Source: Candidatus Competibacteraceae bacterium
GTDB lineage: Bacteria; Pseudomonadota; Gammaproteobacteria; Competibacterales; Competibacteraceae
DNA: 57,965 nucleotides
Assembly: GCA_003989085.1 (NCBI GenBank)
Contig: RXIV01000012.1
Coordinates: forward strand, 1-57,965
Direction: 5' to 3'
Of this stretch, positions 35,114 to 44,230 are shown piece after piece. Every line of letters begins with the position of its first letter. Positions within the stretch are counted from its first letter, which is position 1. A program made the position numbers and the translations under genes. The notes under the pieces are model-generated. The model ran no database searches and was not told the DNA's origin. It was given only the letters and a program-made list of their open reading frames with translations.

Positions 35114-37225
35114 TCAGTGGCTCATGACTAGTGTGCTGTTGGAACCGAGCAGCCCGATCAGGTCAGCGACGATCCGGGCGCTTTCTTCGAGCGATGCATC
35201 CGGGATCACGCTGTCCTTGCCTTCGGGGATCTCATCACCCGCCTTGAGCGGCGGCAGCCCCTTGGCGGTGCGGTAACGGTTCTCACGCTCTCGTTGCCAA
35301 GCCTCAATCTGCTCTCGTTCTGCCCGGCGCTGGCTTTCCAGCAACGAGACCGTGGTCTTATCCCGTTGTTGCCGGGTGAACTCAAGATCATGCAGGAACG
35401 CCTGATAGTCTGGATCGTTAGCAATCCGGGCCTGATGCCGCCGCACCAGTTCTGGGGTCAGCGTAGCCAGTTGCCGGTTATCGCGGTAGCGGGTCGCGGC
35501 GATCTCATCCCAGGGCAGCGCGTTTTTCTGGGCGCTCTCGCCGGTTTCCGCACTATCCACGGCCGAGGGAATAGCGATGTCGGGTTGTACCCCGCGATGC
35601 TGAGTGCTGCTGCCGTTGACCCGATAGAACTTGGCGATGGTCATCTTCAACTGGCCCTGTGGGTCCTTGGCCCGAGTGAGGCGGTTGAGATCGACCAGGG
35701 TTTGCACCGTGCCTTTACCGAAGGTCGGATCGCCGATGACAATGCCACGCCCATAGTCCTGGATGGCGCCGGCGAAAATTTCCGAAGCTGAAGCGCTGGC
35801 GTGATCAACCAGCACCGCCAGCGGCCCGGTATAGACGGGGGCCGGTTCGTTGTCCTTTTCGACCTCGACATCGCCATCGGACTGCCGGACCTGCACCACC
35901 GGCCCATCGCCAATGAACAGGCCGGTTAAATCCACCGCTTCTTGCAGCGAGCCGCCGCCGTTTTCGCGCAGGTTCAGCACCAGCCCGTCGATCTTGCCAT
36001 TGAGATCATTCAGCAGTCGCCGGACATCGCGTGTGGTGCTGCGGTAATCGGCGACACCGCGCCGGGCCGCGTCGAAATCGCTGTAGAACGCCGGCACGGT
36101 GATGACGCCGATCCGCAGCTCACGACCATCGGCACCCTTGATAATTTTGATTTCGCTCTTGGCCGCCTGCTTTTCCAGCTTGATGGTGTCGCGCACCAGT
36201 CGTACGGTTTTTTCCGCCGCCGCCGCGCCAGCCTTGCCGGGCAACACTTTCAGCCGCACCACGGTGCCGCGCTGGCCGCGAATCCGATCTACCACGTCAT
36301 CGAGCCGCCAGCCGACCACATCCAGCCAAGCGCCATCGTCGCCTTGTGCGACCGCCACGATTTTGTCGCCGGATTTGATCTGCCGGCTGAGATCGGCGGG
36401 ACCGCCGGTTACCAGTTCCACCACCGTCACTTGTTCATCTTCCATTCGCAATACGCAGCCGATGCCTTCCAGCGACAGACGCATTTGAATGTTGAAATTC
36501 TCGGTGTTGCGAGGGGAAAAGTAGGCGGTATGCGGATCGAAAGCTTGGGCGACCGCGTTCATATACAACTGGAAGACATCGTCGCTGCTGGATTGCAGCG
36601 CTTGGCGCCGCCGGTTGTCGTAGCGCTTGCTCAGCAACTCACGGGCCGCAGCCTGATCTTTGCCCGACATCATCAAAGTCAGCATTTCATGCTTGAGCCG
36701 CTTGCGCCAGAGTTCATCCAGTTCCGCCGGGGTTTGCGCCCACGGGGCATCCTTGCGATCGACGATCAGTGTTTCGTCAATATCGAAACGGATGTTCTGT
36801 TTGAGCAGGGCTTGAATGCGGGCTGTGCGATCCACTAGCCGGCGCAGGTAGAGATTGAAGATATCGTAGGCCGGCTGGAGATTGGCAGATTTAAGCGCAT
36901 CGTCCAGGGTCGTGCGGTATTTCTCGAAGTTGGCGATGTCGCTGGCTAGAAAATAGGAGCGGCTGAAGTCGAGATCGTCGAGGTAAGTAGTCAAAATCAA
37001 TGAAGACAGCCGGTCATCCAGTTTGCTTTGCCGGTAATGGTGCTGCGCCAGCAGGGTAGCGATGGTCTGATCCAGCGAAGTCAGCCGGGCGGTGGGAGCC
37101 AGCGGTTTGACGTTGAGGATATCTGCGCCTGGATCGGCGGGTTTAGCGAAAGCTCCCGGCAGGCTTAGCGCCAGGGACAGCAGAGAAAGCAGGAAGTAAT
37201 GTTTCAGGGTTCTAATGTTAGGCAT
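35114..37225 (-). CDS. prc: Tail-specific (carboxy-terminal) protease Prc
   Basis: The 703-aa protein starts with a signal peptide (HYFLLSLLSLALSLPGAFA) and a helical N-terminal domain, then a PDZ domain (MRLSLEGIGCVLRMEDEQVT, SGDKIVAVAQG). The S41 protease domain has the catalytic Ser in HASASASE (about residue 479) and Lys504 in TFGKGTVQ, spaced as in E. coli Prc. A C-terminal DUF3340-type helical extension is present. It degrades periplasmic proteins by their C-termini. The in-frame Arg/His/Pro-rich stretch before 37225 is shadow of the NYN gene tail region and not part of the protein. Confidence 0.95.
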   Translation of the reverse strand: MPNIRTLKHYFLLSLLSLALSLPGAFAKPADPGADILNVKPLAPTARLTSLDQTIATLLAQHHYRQSKLDDRLSSLILTTYLDDLDFSRSYFLASDIANFEKYRTTLDDALKSANLQPAYDIFNLYLRRLVDRTARIQALLKQNIRFDIDETLIVDRKDAPWAQTPAELDELWRKRLKHEMLTLMMSGKDQAAARELLSKRYDNRRRQALQSSSDDVFQLYMNAVAQAFDPHTAYFSPRNTENFNIQMRLSLEGIGCVLRMEDEQVTVVELVTGGPADLSRQIKSGDKIVAVAQGDDGAWLDVVGWRLDDVVDRIRGQRGTVVRLKVLPGKAGAAAAEKTVRLVRDTIKLEKQAAKSEIKIIKGADGRELRIGVITVPAFYSDFDAARRGVADYRSTTRDVRRLLNDLNGKIDGLVLNLRENGGGSLQEAVDLTGLFIGDGPVVQVRQSDGDVEVEKDNEPAPVYTGPLAVLVDHASASASEIFAGAIQDYGRGIVIGDPTFGKGTVQTLVDLNRLTRAKDPQGQLKMTIAKFYRVNGSSTQHRGVQPDIAIPSAVDSAETGESAQKNALPWDEIAATRYRDNRQLATLTPELVRRHQARIANDPDYQAFLHDLEFTRQQRDKTTVSLLESQRRAEREQIEAWQRERENRYRTAKGLPPLKAGDEIPEGKDSVIPDASLEESARIVADLIGLLGSNSTLVMSH

Positions 37226-37274
37226 GGTGTTTCTCGACGGGTCTCGACTGCTGGCCGCGTCGCCCGGAACCGCC

Positions 37275-38198
37275 TCAGGACGCTGAGGGCGCTGAGGACG
37301 CCAAGGGCGATGAAGACGACGACGGTGACGGTGATGAGGATGATGGCGGTAATGAGGACGCTGAAGGATGCACCAGAGCGATATCGGTGGCGACGGGCTG
37401 TTTGCCGTTCGGTTCAGCCAGGGTAAATTCAAAAATATGGTTGCGGGACGGCAGTTTCATGACGTTGAAATTGTCCGGCAGGCTGGAATCATGGAAAAAC
37501 GCCGTCCGGTAGGGAGAATCGGCGTCGCGAGAGTCGGTTTTCCACAGGTAGGGTGACAGTTTGACCAGAAAGCGCATGAAGCCAAAGCTTTTGTTGTCGT
37601 CGTGGTGATAGCAGTAGCCGCGCACTCGCGACCCCATTGCTCCCCAAACAGGGGAAAAGTAGTCATCGCCTCGCGTCGGCAGCAGGCCCGGCACCAGGTA
37701 GCCGGAAACGTACATGTCGGATTCACGGCGCAGTTCTTCGGACACATTGTCGAAGGCCAGAGTTTCCACCCGGCAGCCCTTGTTTTGCAGGGCGCGGACC
37801 ACCTGGACAAAATCGCCGTCGCCGGTGACCAGCAGCACCCGGTCCAGGTTCTCAGATTGCAGCAGCACGTCCACCGCCATGTCGAGATCCGCATTGGCTT
37901 TGCCATAGCGGTTGCCTGCCTCGTCCTGGAACCATTTGACCCGTTTTTCAATGACTTTGTAGCCAAGTTCGCGTAAGGCCGACTGATAGGCGCGGGCCTT
38001 GTCGCGGTAGACCGTGTTAGTTTCGGCGCGTTCCTCATCGTAGGATAAGTAGACGTTCAGACGGAGGGGTTCAGCATGATCGCGGCAGGCGAATTCGCGC
38101 AAGACGTCATATTGCATGCGCTGCCCGCCGTTACGGGAGATATTGGCGGCATCCACATAAACGCCAACTTTGGCGTGGGATTTAAGTTCGGTAGTCAT
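37275..38198 (-). CDS. NYN-domain (LabA/DUF88-like) protein with Ser/Pro-rich tail
   Basis: The N-terminal ~170 residues form a NYN/PIN-like nuclease fold: VGVYVDAANIS with the first metal-binding Asp, ANADLDMAVDVLL with the second acidic pair and LLVTGDGDFVQVV with the third. A C-terminal part (residues ~190-275) is unassigned. The last ~30 residues are low-complexity Ser/Pro (PPSSSSPSPSSSSSPLASSA). Proteins of this family are thought to be RNases; the acidic residues needed for metal binding are present. The low-complexity tail arises from a repetitive DNA segment at 37280-37370. Confidence 0.85.
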   Translation of the reverse strand: MTTELKSHAKVGVYVDAANISRNGGQRMQYDVLREFACRDHAEPLRLNVYLSYDEERAETNTVYRDKARAYQSALRELGYKVIEKRVKWFQDEAGNRYGKANADLDMAVDVLLQSENLDRVLLVTGDGDFVQVVRALQNKGCRVETLAFDNVSEELRRESDMYVSGYLVPGLLPTRGDDYFSPVWGAMGSRVRGYCYHHDDNKSFGFMRFLVKLSPYLWKTDSRDADSPYRTAFFHDSSLPDNFNVMKLPSRNHIFEFTLAEPNGKQPVATDIALVHPSASSLPPSSSSPSPSSSSSPLASSAPSAS

Positions 38199-38360
38199 GT
38201 GTTGGTTTTAATACTCGTTAATGTTCAGGTGAAATTAATGCACTGTTCTGCTGTTGACAGCGGTTCGCATGATGTTTCTGATCAGAATCCCAGGTCGGCA
38301 GCCCCGGCATTTTAGCAATTTTAGAGGCGGTAAAAACTGACTGATTCATTACGGGCGCTC

Positions 38361-38397
38361 GCTTGCGGGCAATGAGCCGTCAAAATTACCCGCAAGC
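38361..38397. repeat. Inverted repeat in the 258-bp gap between NYN and TrkA-like genes
   Basis: Arms GCTTGCGGGCAA (38361-38372) and TTACCCGCAAGC (38386-38397) pair at 11 of 12 positions plus a G-U across a 13-nt loop. It lies in the gap after the TrkA-like gene (minus strand) and before the NYN gene start. On the minus strand the stem is not followed by a clear T-run. Confidence 0.5.
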
Positions 38398-38427
38398 AGA
38401 TAAATTAATTTCTAATATATTGATTTT

Positions 38428-38448
38428 AGATTATATTTTATATAATCT
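38428..38448. terminator. AT-rich perfect palindrome after the TrkA-like gene
   Basis: AGATTATAT (38428-38436) and ATATAATCT (38440-38448) form a perfect 9-bp stem with a 3-nt loop, 9 bp after the stop of the TrkA-like gene. The local DNA is far more AT-rich than the neighbourhood. It may be a weak terminator or protein-binding palindrome; its GC content is too low for a standard intrinsic terminator. Confidence 0.35.
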
Positions 38449-38456
38449 TCTGTGGA

Positions 38457-39119
38457 TTATTTCAGTTTCTGGTGGATGTCAATCAACCGAGCTTCCTCGC
38501 CCATCACCACCAGCACATCGCCCGCTATCAGCAGGTAATCCGGATCGGGTACGAAGGGCGCGGTTTTTTCCGCCGCCGGCTTGATGGCGATGAGTTGCGC
38601 CCGGTAGCGGGCGAGCAAATCCAAATCAGCGACTTTTCGCCCAACGAAGCTGGCCGGCGTTAGCACGGTAATGACAAAGTAGCCACCGTCCAGCGCTACT
38701 GCATCCAGCAATTTTGACCGGGAATAGTGGAGCAGGTGGGCAGTTTTGACCGCGATTTCCTGTTCTGGCTGCACCACATCGCTCGCCCCAATCAGGGTCA
38801 GAATCTTGGCCTGATCGGCGTTGGCGGCCTTGACCAGCACCCGGGGAATGCCCAGTTCCCGCAGATAGTGGGTCAGCAGCACGCTGGTCTCGAAGCGCTC
38901 GCCTACGTCCACCGCCACCACGTCCATGCCGCGAATGCCGAGATCTTTGAGCGCCTCGCGGTCGGCCACGTCAGCGACGACCGCCTTGCTAACATGGCGC
39001 ATGATTTCCTGTACTCGCACCTCGTCGCGATCGACGGCCATCACTTCATCGCCCAGGTTAGTCAACACCCGGGCCAGATGAAAGCCGAAGTCTTCCAATC
39101 CCATGACCGCAATACGCAT
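38457..39119 (-). CDS. TrkA/KtrA-like potassium channel regulatory subunit (RCK domain)
   Basis: The 220-aa protein has an N-terminal RCK-N Rossmann fold (MRIAVMGLEDFGFHLARVLT; VMAVDRDEVRVQEI; GMDVVAVDVGERFETSVLL) and a C-terminal TrkA-C domain (ASFVGRKVADLDLLARYRAQ, LLIAGDVLVVMG). It should gate a TrkH/KtrB-type K+ channel in response to nucleotides, but no channel gene is next to it. The glycine motif is VMGLEDFG instead of the usual GxGxxG, so nucleotide binding may be altered. The start at 39119 gives the Rossmann strand directly. Confidence 0.85.
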   Translation of the reverse strand: MRIAVMGLEDFGFHLARVLTNLGDEVMAVDRDEVRVQEIMRHVSKAVVADVADREALKDLGIRGMDVVAVDVGERFETSVLLTHYLRELGIPRVLVKAANADQAKILTLIGASDVVQPEQEIAVKTAHLLHYSRSKLLDAVALDGGYFVITVLTPASFVGRKVADLDLLARYRAQLIAIKPAAEKTAPFVPDPDYLLIAGDVLVVMGEEARLIDIHQKLK

Positions 39120-39198
39120 GACGCAATCTCCAGTGCTGATAATGGAAAGTGGATGGTTAAGAAACCCTGCTTTGCCTGTCGCGAGCAAAGGTTAAACG

Positions 39199-41574
39199 TC
39201 AGGCGTAATCATCGACTGCTCCTGGCAACCGGCGGGCGCGTGGACGTAGTTCCACCTCGCTTACCACGGGTTCCCGCGTCGGAGAATAAGCCGGTGGCCG
39301 GTCATCGTGCTGACTGAATGAAGGGTGCCCGCCACTCCCTGCTTGCTGGTGGGCCAGCGATTGATCGGAAACCTGAGCTTGGTTCAGGGTAATGCCCTGA
39401 CTGCCCAGCATTTCCCGTAACCGAGGCAAAGCAGTCTCCAGCGCTTCCCGGACTGCGGCTTCATGGCAGAAGAACGTCACGCTGGTTTGGTTATGCTGCA
39501 ACGATACCCGGAGTTCAATAGGTCCCAAATCGGGCGGATTGACCCGGATTTCCGCTTGCTGTAACTGGTTATTGACCATCCAGCTCAGTTGCTGACCGAG
39601 CGTTCGCCCCCAGTTTTTCTGGTTCAAGTCAACGACATCTGGCGTCGTCGGCGGCACAGTCGGTGGAGTTGCTGCATCAGGACGAAGCAGCGCAGCGGTT
39701 GAGGAAACTCCGGCTTGGAGTGGCGATCCAGCGGTTGGCAGGGCCACCGTTTCGACCGGGCGAGGCGTTGTCGCCGCTTCCGGGATCGCCGGTTCCTGAC
39801 GCGGGCTGGTTGCCGCATTGATCGCTTCAGCTGGTGAGCGGCGGGCTTGCGCGACATCCGGGAGCGGTGGAACGGAAGCTTGATTGAGCGCAATGGCTGG
39901 GTGCTCCGACCTCGCGGCATTTAGCGGCGGCGCTTCCTCCGGTAATGCCGCTGTTTCAGCTGGCGCGGCTTGAGTCGTCGGCAGGCGTTCGGAACCCGTA
40001 CGGGCAAAAGGTTCTGCAATCAGCGAATGCAGTGAGAGTAGCTGATCACTGGCAGATCGCGGTGCTTGTTCATTTCTGACGATGGCAATATTTTCAGGAG
40101 TTCTATCGGTATACCCAACCCCAACAGCAGGCGTAGTTTTGACAGTGGCTGTTGCCACCGGGCTGGCTTTATCCGCATCCACCAGTTGCGCGACCGGGTT
40201 GAGCGGCGTCGTTTCGCTCCGCGCCGGTTGGACCGAAGTCGCCAGTTGCGCGACCGGATTACGCAGTTTCAGCGAACCTGGTTCCAGCAGTGCCGTTTGA
40301 TCCGTCGGCTCAGTCTGGCTTGTCGCCAGTTGCGCGACCGGGTTGAGCGGCGCCGTTTCGCTCCGCGCCGGTTGGACCGAAGTCGCCAGTTGCGCGACCG
40401 GATTACGCAGTTTCAGCGAACCTGGTTCCAGCAGTGCCGTTTGGTCCGTCGGCTCAGTCTGGCTTGTCGCCAGTTGCGCGACCGGGTTGAGCGGCGTCGT
40501 TTCGCTCCGCGCCGGTTGGACCGAAGTCGCCAGTTGCGCGACCGGATTACGCAGTTTCAGCGAACCTGGTTCCAGCAGTGCCGTTTGATCCGTCGGCTCA
40601 GTCTGGCTTGTCGCCAGTTGCGCGACCGGGTTGAGCGGCCCCATTTCGCTCCGCGCTGGTTGGACCGAAGTCGCCAGTTGCGCGACTGGATTGAGCGCAT
40701 TCAGCAAACCCGGTTTGGATTGCCCAGGCTGGATCGCTGGCAATTGAATCCCGTCTGGTGTAGATGCCGATTGCTTTAGATCCGCTGATCGCATATTGAG
40801 GGGAGCTACGCTGTCGGCATGATGAGCGGCAGCCTGAATCTGAATGCCGAAACCGGCCGCTGGCGATAACTCATCGATGCTTTCGCCAGACGCCATACCG
40901 GTATCAGCCGCCGTTTCAATCACGGATGGGCTGTCCGGCAACTGTCCCGCTATCCAGCCCTCGCTATCGGTTTGGTTCAACGTCCGGGTCGATTGCAAGC
41001 TGAATTGCAGCCGGGTGGTTCCCATCGCCACTGTGCTGGCTGTTATGGTGGACGCTACCGGAGGGTTTGAGGCGGGTTCGCCGTCGCGCAGCGCCGCCCG
41101 CGCCTCAATGAACAAGGGCAATCCGGGCCATACCGTCAGATCCAACGCTGGTGCGACCTCCGCATCGTCCGCGCTGGTGCACCCATCCACATCATCCTTG
41201 CCCACACCCTTCTTGCCTGAACCTGCCTTGCCCAAGCCGGCTTCATCAGACGCTGCCGTTCCCATCAGCGCCTCAGCGGCCTGTTGCAGGTCAATATCGG
41301 TTGCGTCGGAACTGGATGGATTCGATGGATTGGCGTAGGCAGCCGGCAGCGCTGGATCAGCCGGCAATGCCCGCCACCGGCCCGCGTTCAGCACCGCCAG
41401 TCCGGGCGTGACTACATCGGCAGAAGTGTCTCCAGCGCTGGTTTGCAACAACCGGTTGAGAAAGGAAGGCGTTGCGGTGGATCCATCCGCCACCGCGCCA
41501 GTTCCCGTCGCCACCGCGCTGCTGACCGTACTAGCAGTTGGTGAAAGCAGAGCAGCAACTTCAAGAGTGGCCAT
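39199..41574 (-). CDS. fliK: Flagellar hook-length control protein FliK, enlarged by tandem repeats
   Basis: The C-terminal ~140 residues are the FliK switch domain (NQLQQAEIRVNPPDLGPIEL, EALETALPRLREMLGSQGIT), which acts on FlhB to change export specificity. The rest is Ala/Pro/Ser/Thr-rich and presumably extended, as for FliK rulers. At 791 aa it is about twice the enteric length. Residues ~296-464 contain three near-identical 48-residue repeats plus partial copies. It is the last gene of the fliE-F-G-H-I-J-K order on the minus strand, 43 bp after fliJ, and its stop is 79 bp from the TrkA-like gene. Confidence 0.93.
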   Translation of the reverse strand: MATLEVAALLSPTASTVSSAVATGTGAVADGSTATPSFLNRLLQTSAGDTSADVVTPGLAVLNAGRWRALPADPALPAAYANPSNPSSSDATDIDLQQAAEALMGTAASDEAGLGKAGSGKKGVGKDDVDGCTSADDAEVAPALDLTVWPGLPLFIEARAALRDGEPASNPPVASTITASTVAMGTTRLQFSLQSTRTLNQTDSEGWIAGQLPDSPSVIETAADTGMASGESIDELSPAAGFGIQIQAAAHHADSVAPLNMRSADLKQSASTPDGIQLPAIQPGQSKPGLLNALNPVAQLATSVQPARSEMGPLNPVAQLATSQTEPTDQTALLEPGSLKLRNPVAQLATSVQPARSETTPLNPVAQLATSQTEPTDQTALLEPGSLKLRNPVAQLATSVQPARSETAPLNPVAQLATSQTEPTDQTALLEPGSLKLRNPVAQLATSVQPARSETTPLNPVAQLVDADKASPVATATVKTTPAVGVGYTDRTPENIAIVRNEQAPRSASDQLLSLHSLIAEPFARTGSERLPTTQAAPAETAALPEEAPPLNAARSEHPAIALNQASVPPLPDVAQARRSPAEAINAATSPRQEPAIPEAATTPRPVETVALPTAGSPLQAGVSSTAALLRPDAATPPTVPPTTPDVVDLNQKNWGRTLGQQLSWMVNNQLQQAEIRVNPPDLGPIELRVSLQHNQTSVTFFCHEAAVREALETALPRLREMLGSQGITLNQAQVSDQSLAHQQAGSGGHPSFSQHDDRPPAYSPTREPVVSEVELRPRARRLPGAVDDYA
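40183..40690 (-). repeat. Tandem 144-bp repeats inside fliK (three full copies plus partial)
   Basis: Copies start at 40183, 40327 and 40471 with exactly 144-bp period, and a fourth partial copy begins at 40615. Each unit encodes 48 residues with two NPVAQLATS blocks (one followed by QTEPTDQTALLEPGSLKLR, the other by VQPARSET). Copies differ at only a few bases, so the array is recent or is being homogenised. The frame is kept throughout. Confidence 0.95.
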
Positions 41575-41617
41575 GACGTGGTTTCCTCCAGTGATGGTTC
41601 AAGAATCCAGACTGCCG

Positions 41618-42085
41618 TCAGCCGCCATCGCCGCCGGTCGCCCGCTGCCGGGCATCGGGATTGCGGAGATTGCGTTCATCGTTATCCCGTTGTTCGCGCT
41701 GCCCTTCCCGCTGTGTCTGGGCTTTTCTTTCGCGATCAATAACTTCCTCAAGCGCCTTGGTTTTGGCGCGCATCTGCATCCAAATCTTTTGTCGGCGCTG
41801 GATGTCCTGCCGCAAGTTCATTAACTGTTGCTGGGACTGAGCGATGCCCTGATCCAGATTATTCAGAAAGGCGGCATAGTCCTGAAATCGCCGCGCCGAA
41901 ATGCCGCCGCTGCCTTCCAGTTGAAATTGCATCGCATATTCACCCCGGAATAGGGTTAATTGCTGCAACCGCTGCTGTTGCTCCACTAATCGTTGCTGCG
42001 ATTCCGCCAGCGCTTTCACGGCAAGGCCTTCGCGGGAGTGGGCAACATCAGCGGCTGCCTGCAACGGATGGGGCTTGCCGGCCAT
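41618..42085 (-). CDS. fliJ: Flagellar export chaperone FliJ
   Basis: The 155-aa protein is almost wholly coiled coil (LAESQQRLVEQQQRLQQLTL; NLRQDIQRRQKIWMQMRAKT) as in FliJ, with a highly charged tail. FliJ links the FliI ATPase ring to FlhA in the export gate. The start overlaps the fliI stop by one base (TGATG), so the two are coupled. Confidence 0.87.
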   Translation of the reverse strand: MAGKPHPLQAAADVAHSREGLAVKALAESQQRLVEQQQRLQQLTLFRGEYAMQFQLEGSGGISARRFQDYAAFLNNLDQGIAQSQQQLMNLRQDIQRRQKIWMQMRAKTKALEEVIDRERKAQTQREGQREQRDNDERNLRNPDARQRATGGDGG

Positions 42086-43467
42086 CAGCTTCTACCGGCT
42101 TTGACGTTGGGCGACAGCAAGACCTGCTCCAGTCCCTTGAGACTGTCCGCCAGCGTGACCTGTTCGTCGATGCCCTGGATCAGAAACTGCTTGAGCCGAG
42201 GGTAATAGTCGCGGGCCTCATCAACCGCCGGGTCGCTGCCGGCGACATAGGCGCCGACATTGATCAGATCACGGTGCTGTTCATAGGTTGAGTAGATGTG
42301 CTTGAAGCGCCGCGCCATTTGCTGGTGGCGGGGGCCGCTGATTTGCGGCATCACCCGGCTGATCGAGGCTTCAATGTCAATCGCCGGATAATGCCCGGCC
42401 TCGGCCAGTCGCCGCGACAGCACCACATGACCGTCGAGAATGGCGCGGGCGGCGTCGGCAATCGGGTCCTGCTGATCGTCGCCTTCGGTCAGCACCGTGT
42501 AAAACGCGGTGATCGAGCCGCCGACCGTATCGTTGCCGGCTCGTTCCACCAGTTGCGGCAACTTGGCGAACACTGAAGGCGGATAACCCTTGGTGGCGGG
42601 CGGTTCGCCAATCGCCAGAGCAATCTCGCGCTGGGCTTGGGCATAGCGGGTCAGCGAGTCCATCAACAACAGCACTTGCAAGCCACGGTCACGAAAATAC
42701 TCGGCGATGCGGGTCGCCAGCGCCGCACCGTAGAGCCGCTTCAAGGGCGGATCATCCGCCGGCGCCGCCACCACCACCGCCCGAGCCATGCCTTCAGGGC
42801 CAAGAATCTCCTGAATGAACTCCTGCACTTCACGGCCACGTTCACCGATCAGCCCGACCACCACCACGTCCGCATTGGTGAAGCGGGTCATCATCCCCAG
42901 CAACACGCTCTTGCCGACCCCGGAGCCGGCGAACAGACCCATCCGCTGACCGCGCCCAACCGATAGCAGGGCGTTAATCGCCCGCACCCCGACATCGAGC
43001 GGTTCACGGATCGGCTTGCGCAGCAAGGGATTGATCGTTTTAGCGCCCAGCGACACCCGCTCGGTTTCAGGGGCGGGCCGACCATCCAGAAAGTGGCCTG
43101 CCCCATCCAGCACCCGGCCCAGCAGGGCGGTTCCGACTGGAGCCTGGCTGGCCCCGCCGGTAGGAATGACCCGTGAATTGGGCGTCAGTCCGTGGGTGTC
43201 GCCGCTCGGCATCAGAAACAGTTTGCCGCCAGCGAAGCCAACCACCTCGGCTTCAACCTGACTGCCATCAGGATTTTTCACCAGACAGCGTGCGCCGACC
43301 GAGGCCACGCAACCGGAGGCTTCCAGGGTCAACCCGACAATCCGGGTCAACTGGCCTTCGACCACCAGTCCCGGCGCTTCAGCAATCCGGGTCCGGCGCT
43401 GCGCCAAGTGCGCCCGCCACCGCTCAGAGCGGCCTCGCTCAGGCGTGTCCGGAAGATTCACGCTCAT
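42085..43467 (-). CDS. fliI: Flagellum-specific ATP synthase FliI
   Basis: The 460-aa protein has the F1-beta-like core: Walker [17 protein letters not shown], the [19 protein letters not shown] block, [20 protein letters not shown] (Walker B) and the ATPase/FliI segment [20 protein letters not shown]. It powers early substrate unloading in the flagellar export apparatus. Its start overlaps fliH by 29 bp. Confidence 0.96.
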   Translation of the reverse strand: MSVNLPDTPERGRSERWRAHLAQRRTRIAEAPGLVVEGQLTRIVGLTLEASGCVASVGARCLVKNPDGSQVEAEVVGFAGGKLFLMPSGDTHGLTPNSRVIPTGGASQAPVGTALLGRVLDGAGHFLDGRPAPETERVSLGAKTINPLLRKPIREPLDVGVRAINALLSVGRGQRMGLFAGSGVGKSVLLGMMTRFTNADVVVVGLIGERGREVQEFIQEILGPEGMARAVVVAAPADDPPLKRLYGAALATRIAEYFRDRGLQVLLLMDSLTRYAQAQREIALAIGEPPATKGYPPSVFAKLPQLVERAGNDTVGGSITAFYTVLTEGDDQQDPIADAARAILDGHVVLSRRLAEAGHYPAIDIEASISRVMPQISGPRHQQMARRFKHIYSTYEQHRDLINVGAYVAGSDPAVDEARDYYPRLKQFLIQGIDEQVTLADSLKGLEQVLLSPNVKAGRS

Positions 43468-44230
43468 CCCCCATGACCGTTGCGATCAGCAGGCCCAGGC
43501 GTTTTTCCAGCGTCGCATCAATCCGCGATTGTTCAGTGTTGACCAGGCACCCCCCCCGGCTCAAGGTTTGATCCTCGATGATCCGCCAGACGGGTTCATC
43601 ATCGCGGCCCAGCGACAGCACCTCGCGAATCAGTTGGGCATCTTCTGGATGCAGCCGAACCTGAATGCCAGCGCTGGCGACGGGTAGCAAAGCCACTGCT
43701 TCGCGCACTACCGCGACGATTTCACCGGGCGAGCTGCGCAGTTCGCGCCGCACCAGTTGCCGGGCGATTTCGGTCGCCAGCCAAGTCAATTGATCTTCGA
43801 CGGCACTGTCCAGTTGTTCCAGTGGCTGGTGCATGAAGGCCACGATTTGGTCGAGCTTTTGCACCCGCAGCGCCACTTCATCGCGCCCGGCCGCCAGACC
43901 CTCAGCATAGCCGCGCTGATAGCCTTCGGCGTGGCCTTCCTGCTGACCCTTCTTGTAGCCCTGCTCACGACCCTCCCGGCGACCTTCCTGATAGCCGGCG
44001 GAAAAGCCCTCTTCATGGGCTTCGCGCTGGATCGCTTCGATCTCGTCCAGGGTGGGCGGGGTCGAAGCGGTTTTCGGCCGCCGGGGAACCGGCGGGCGGA
44101 CCTCGATCCCGGCGGGAGGGGTTGCTGGCGCTGCTTCCGGGGCCGGCGCGGGTTCCGACGGCTGATCAACGCTGGGCAATTCCCAGCGCTGGTATGCGGT
44201 CAGGCGGTCGCCTGAAATGACCTTAGACAA
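43439..44230 (-). CDS. fliH: Flagellar assembly protein FliH
   Basis: The 263-aa protein has a Pro/Ala-rich N-terminus, a central glycine-spaced helix with many GxxxG steps ([20 protein letters not shown] and on, residues ~95-140) that is a FliH hallmark, and a C-terminal FliI-binding domain ([20 protein letters not shown]). FliH dimers regulate the FliI ATPase. It overlaps fliG by 8 bp and fliI by 29 bp. Confidence 0.9.
   Translation of the reverse strand: MSKVISGDRLTAYQRWELPSVDQPSEPAPAPEAAPATPPAGIEVRPPVPRRPKTASTPPTLDEIEAIQREAHEEGFSAGYQEGRREGREQGYKKGQQEGHAEGYQRGYAEGLAAGRDEVALRVQKLDQIVAFMHQPLEQLDSAVEDQLTWLATEIARQLVRRELRSSPGEIVAVVREAVALLPVASAGIQVRLHPEDAQLIREVLSLGRDDEPVWRIIEDQTLSRGGCLVNTEQSRIDATLEKRLGLLIATVMGDERESSGHA

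Noticed and set aside
35942..36838. 298-aa plus-strand open frame opposite prc
   Set aside because: It is an antisense shadow of prc with no recognisable domain.
37275..37372. Acidic Asp/Glu-rich plus-strand translation at the NYN gene tail
   Set aside because: It comes from repetitive DNA on the antisense strand; the minus-strand NYN frame is continuous with a conserved domain.
40183..40690. Regular direct repeats considered as a CRISPR array
   Set aside because: The unit is 144 bp, almost fully identical with no unique spacers, and in frame with FliK. It is a coding tandem repeat.
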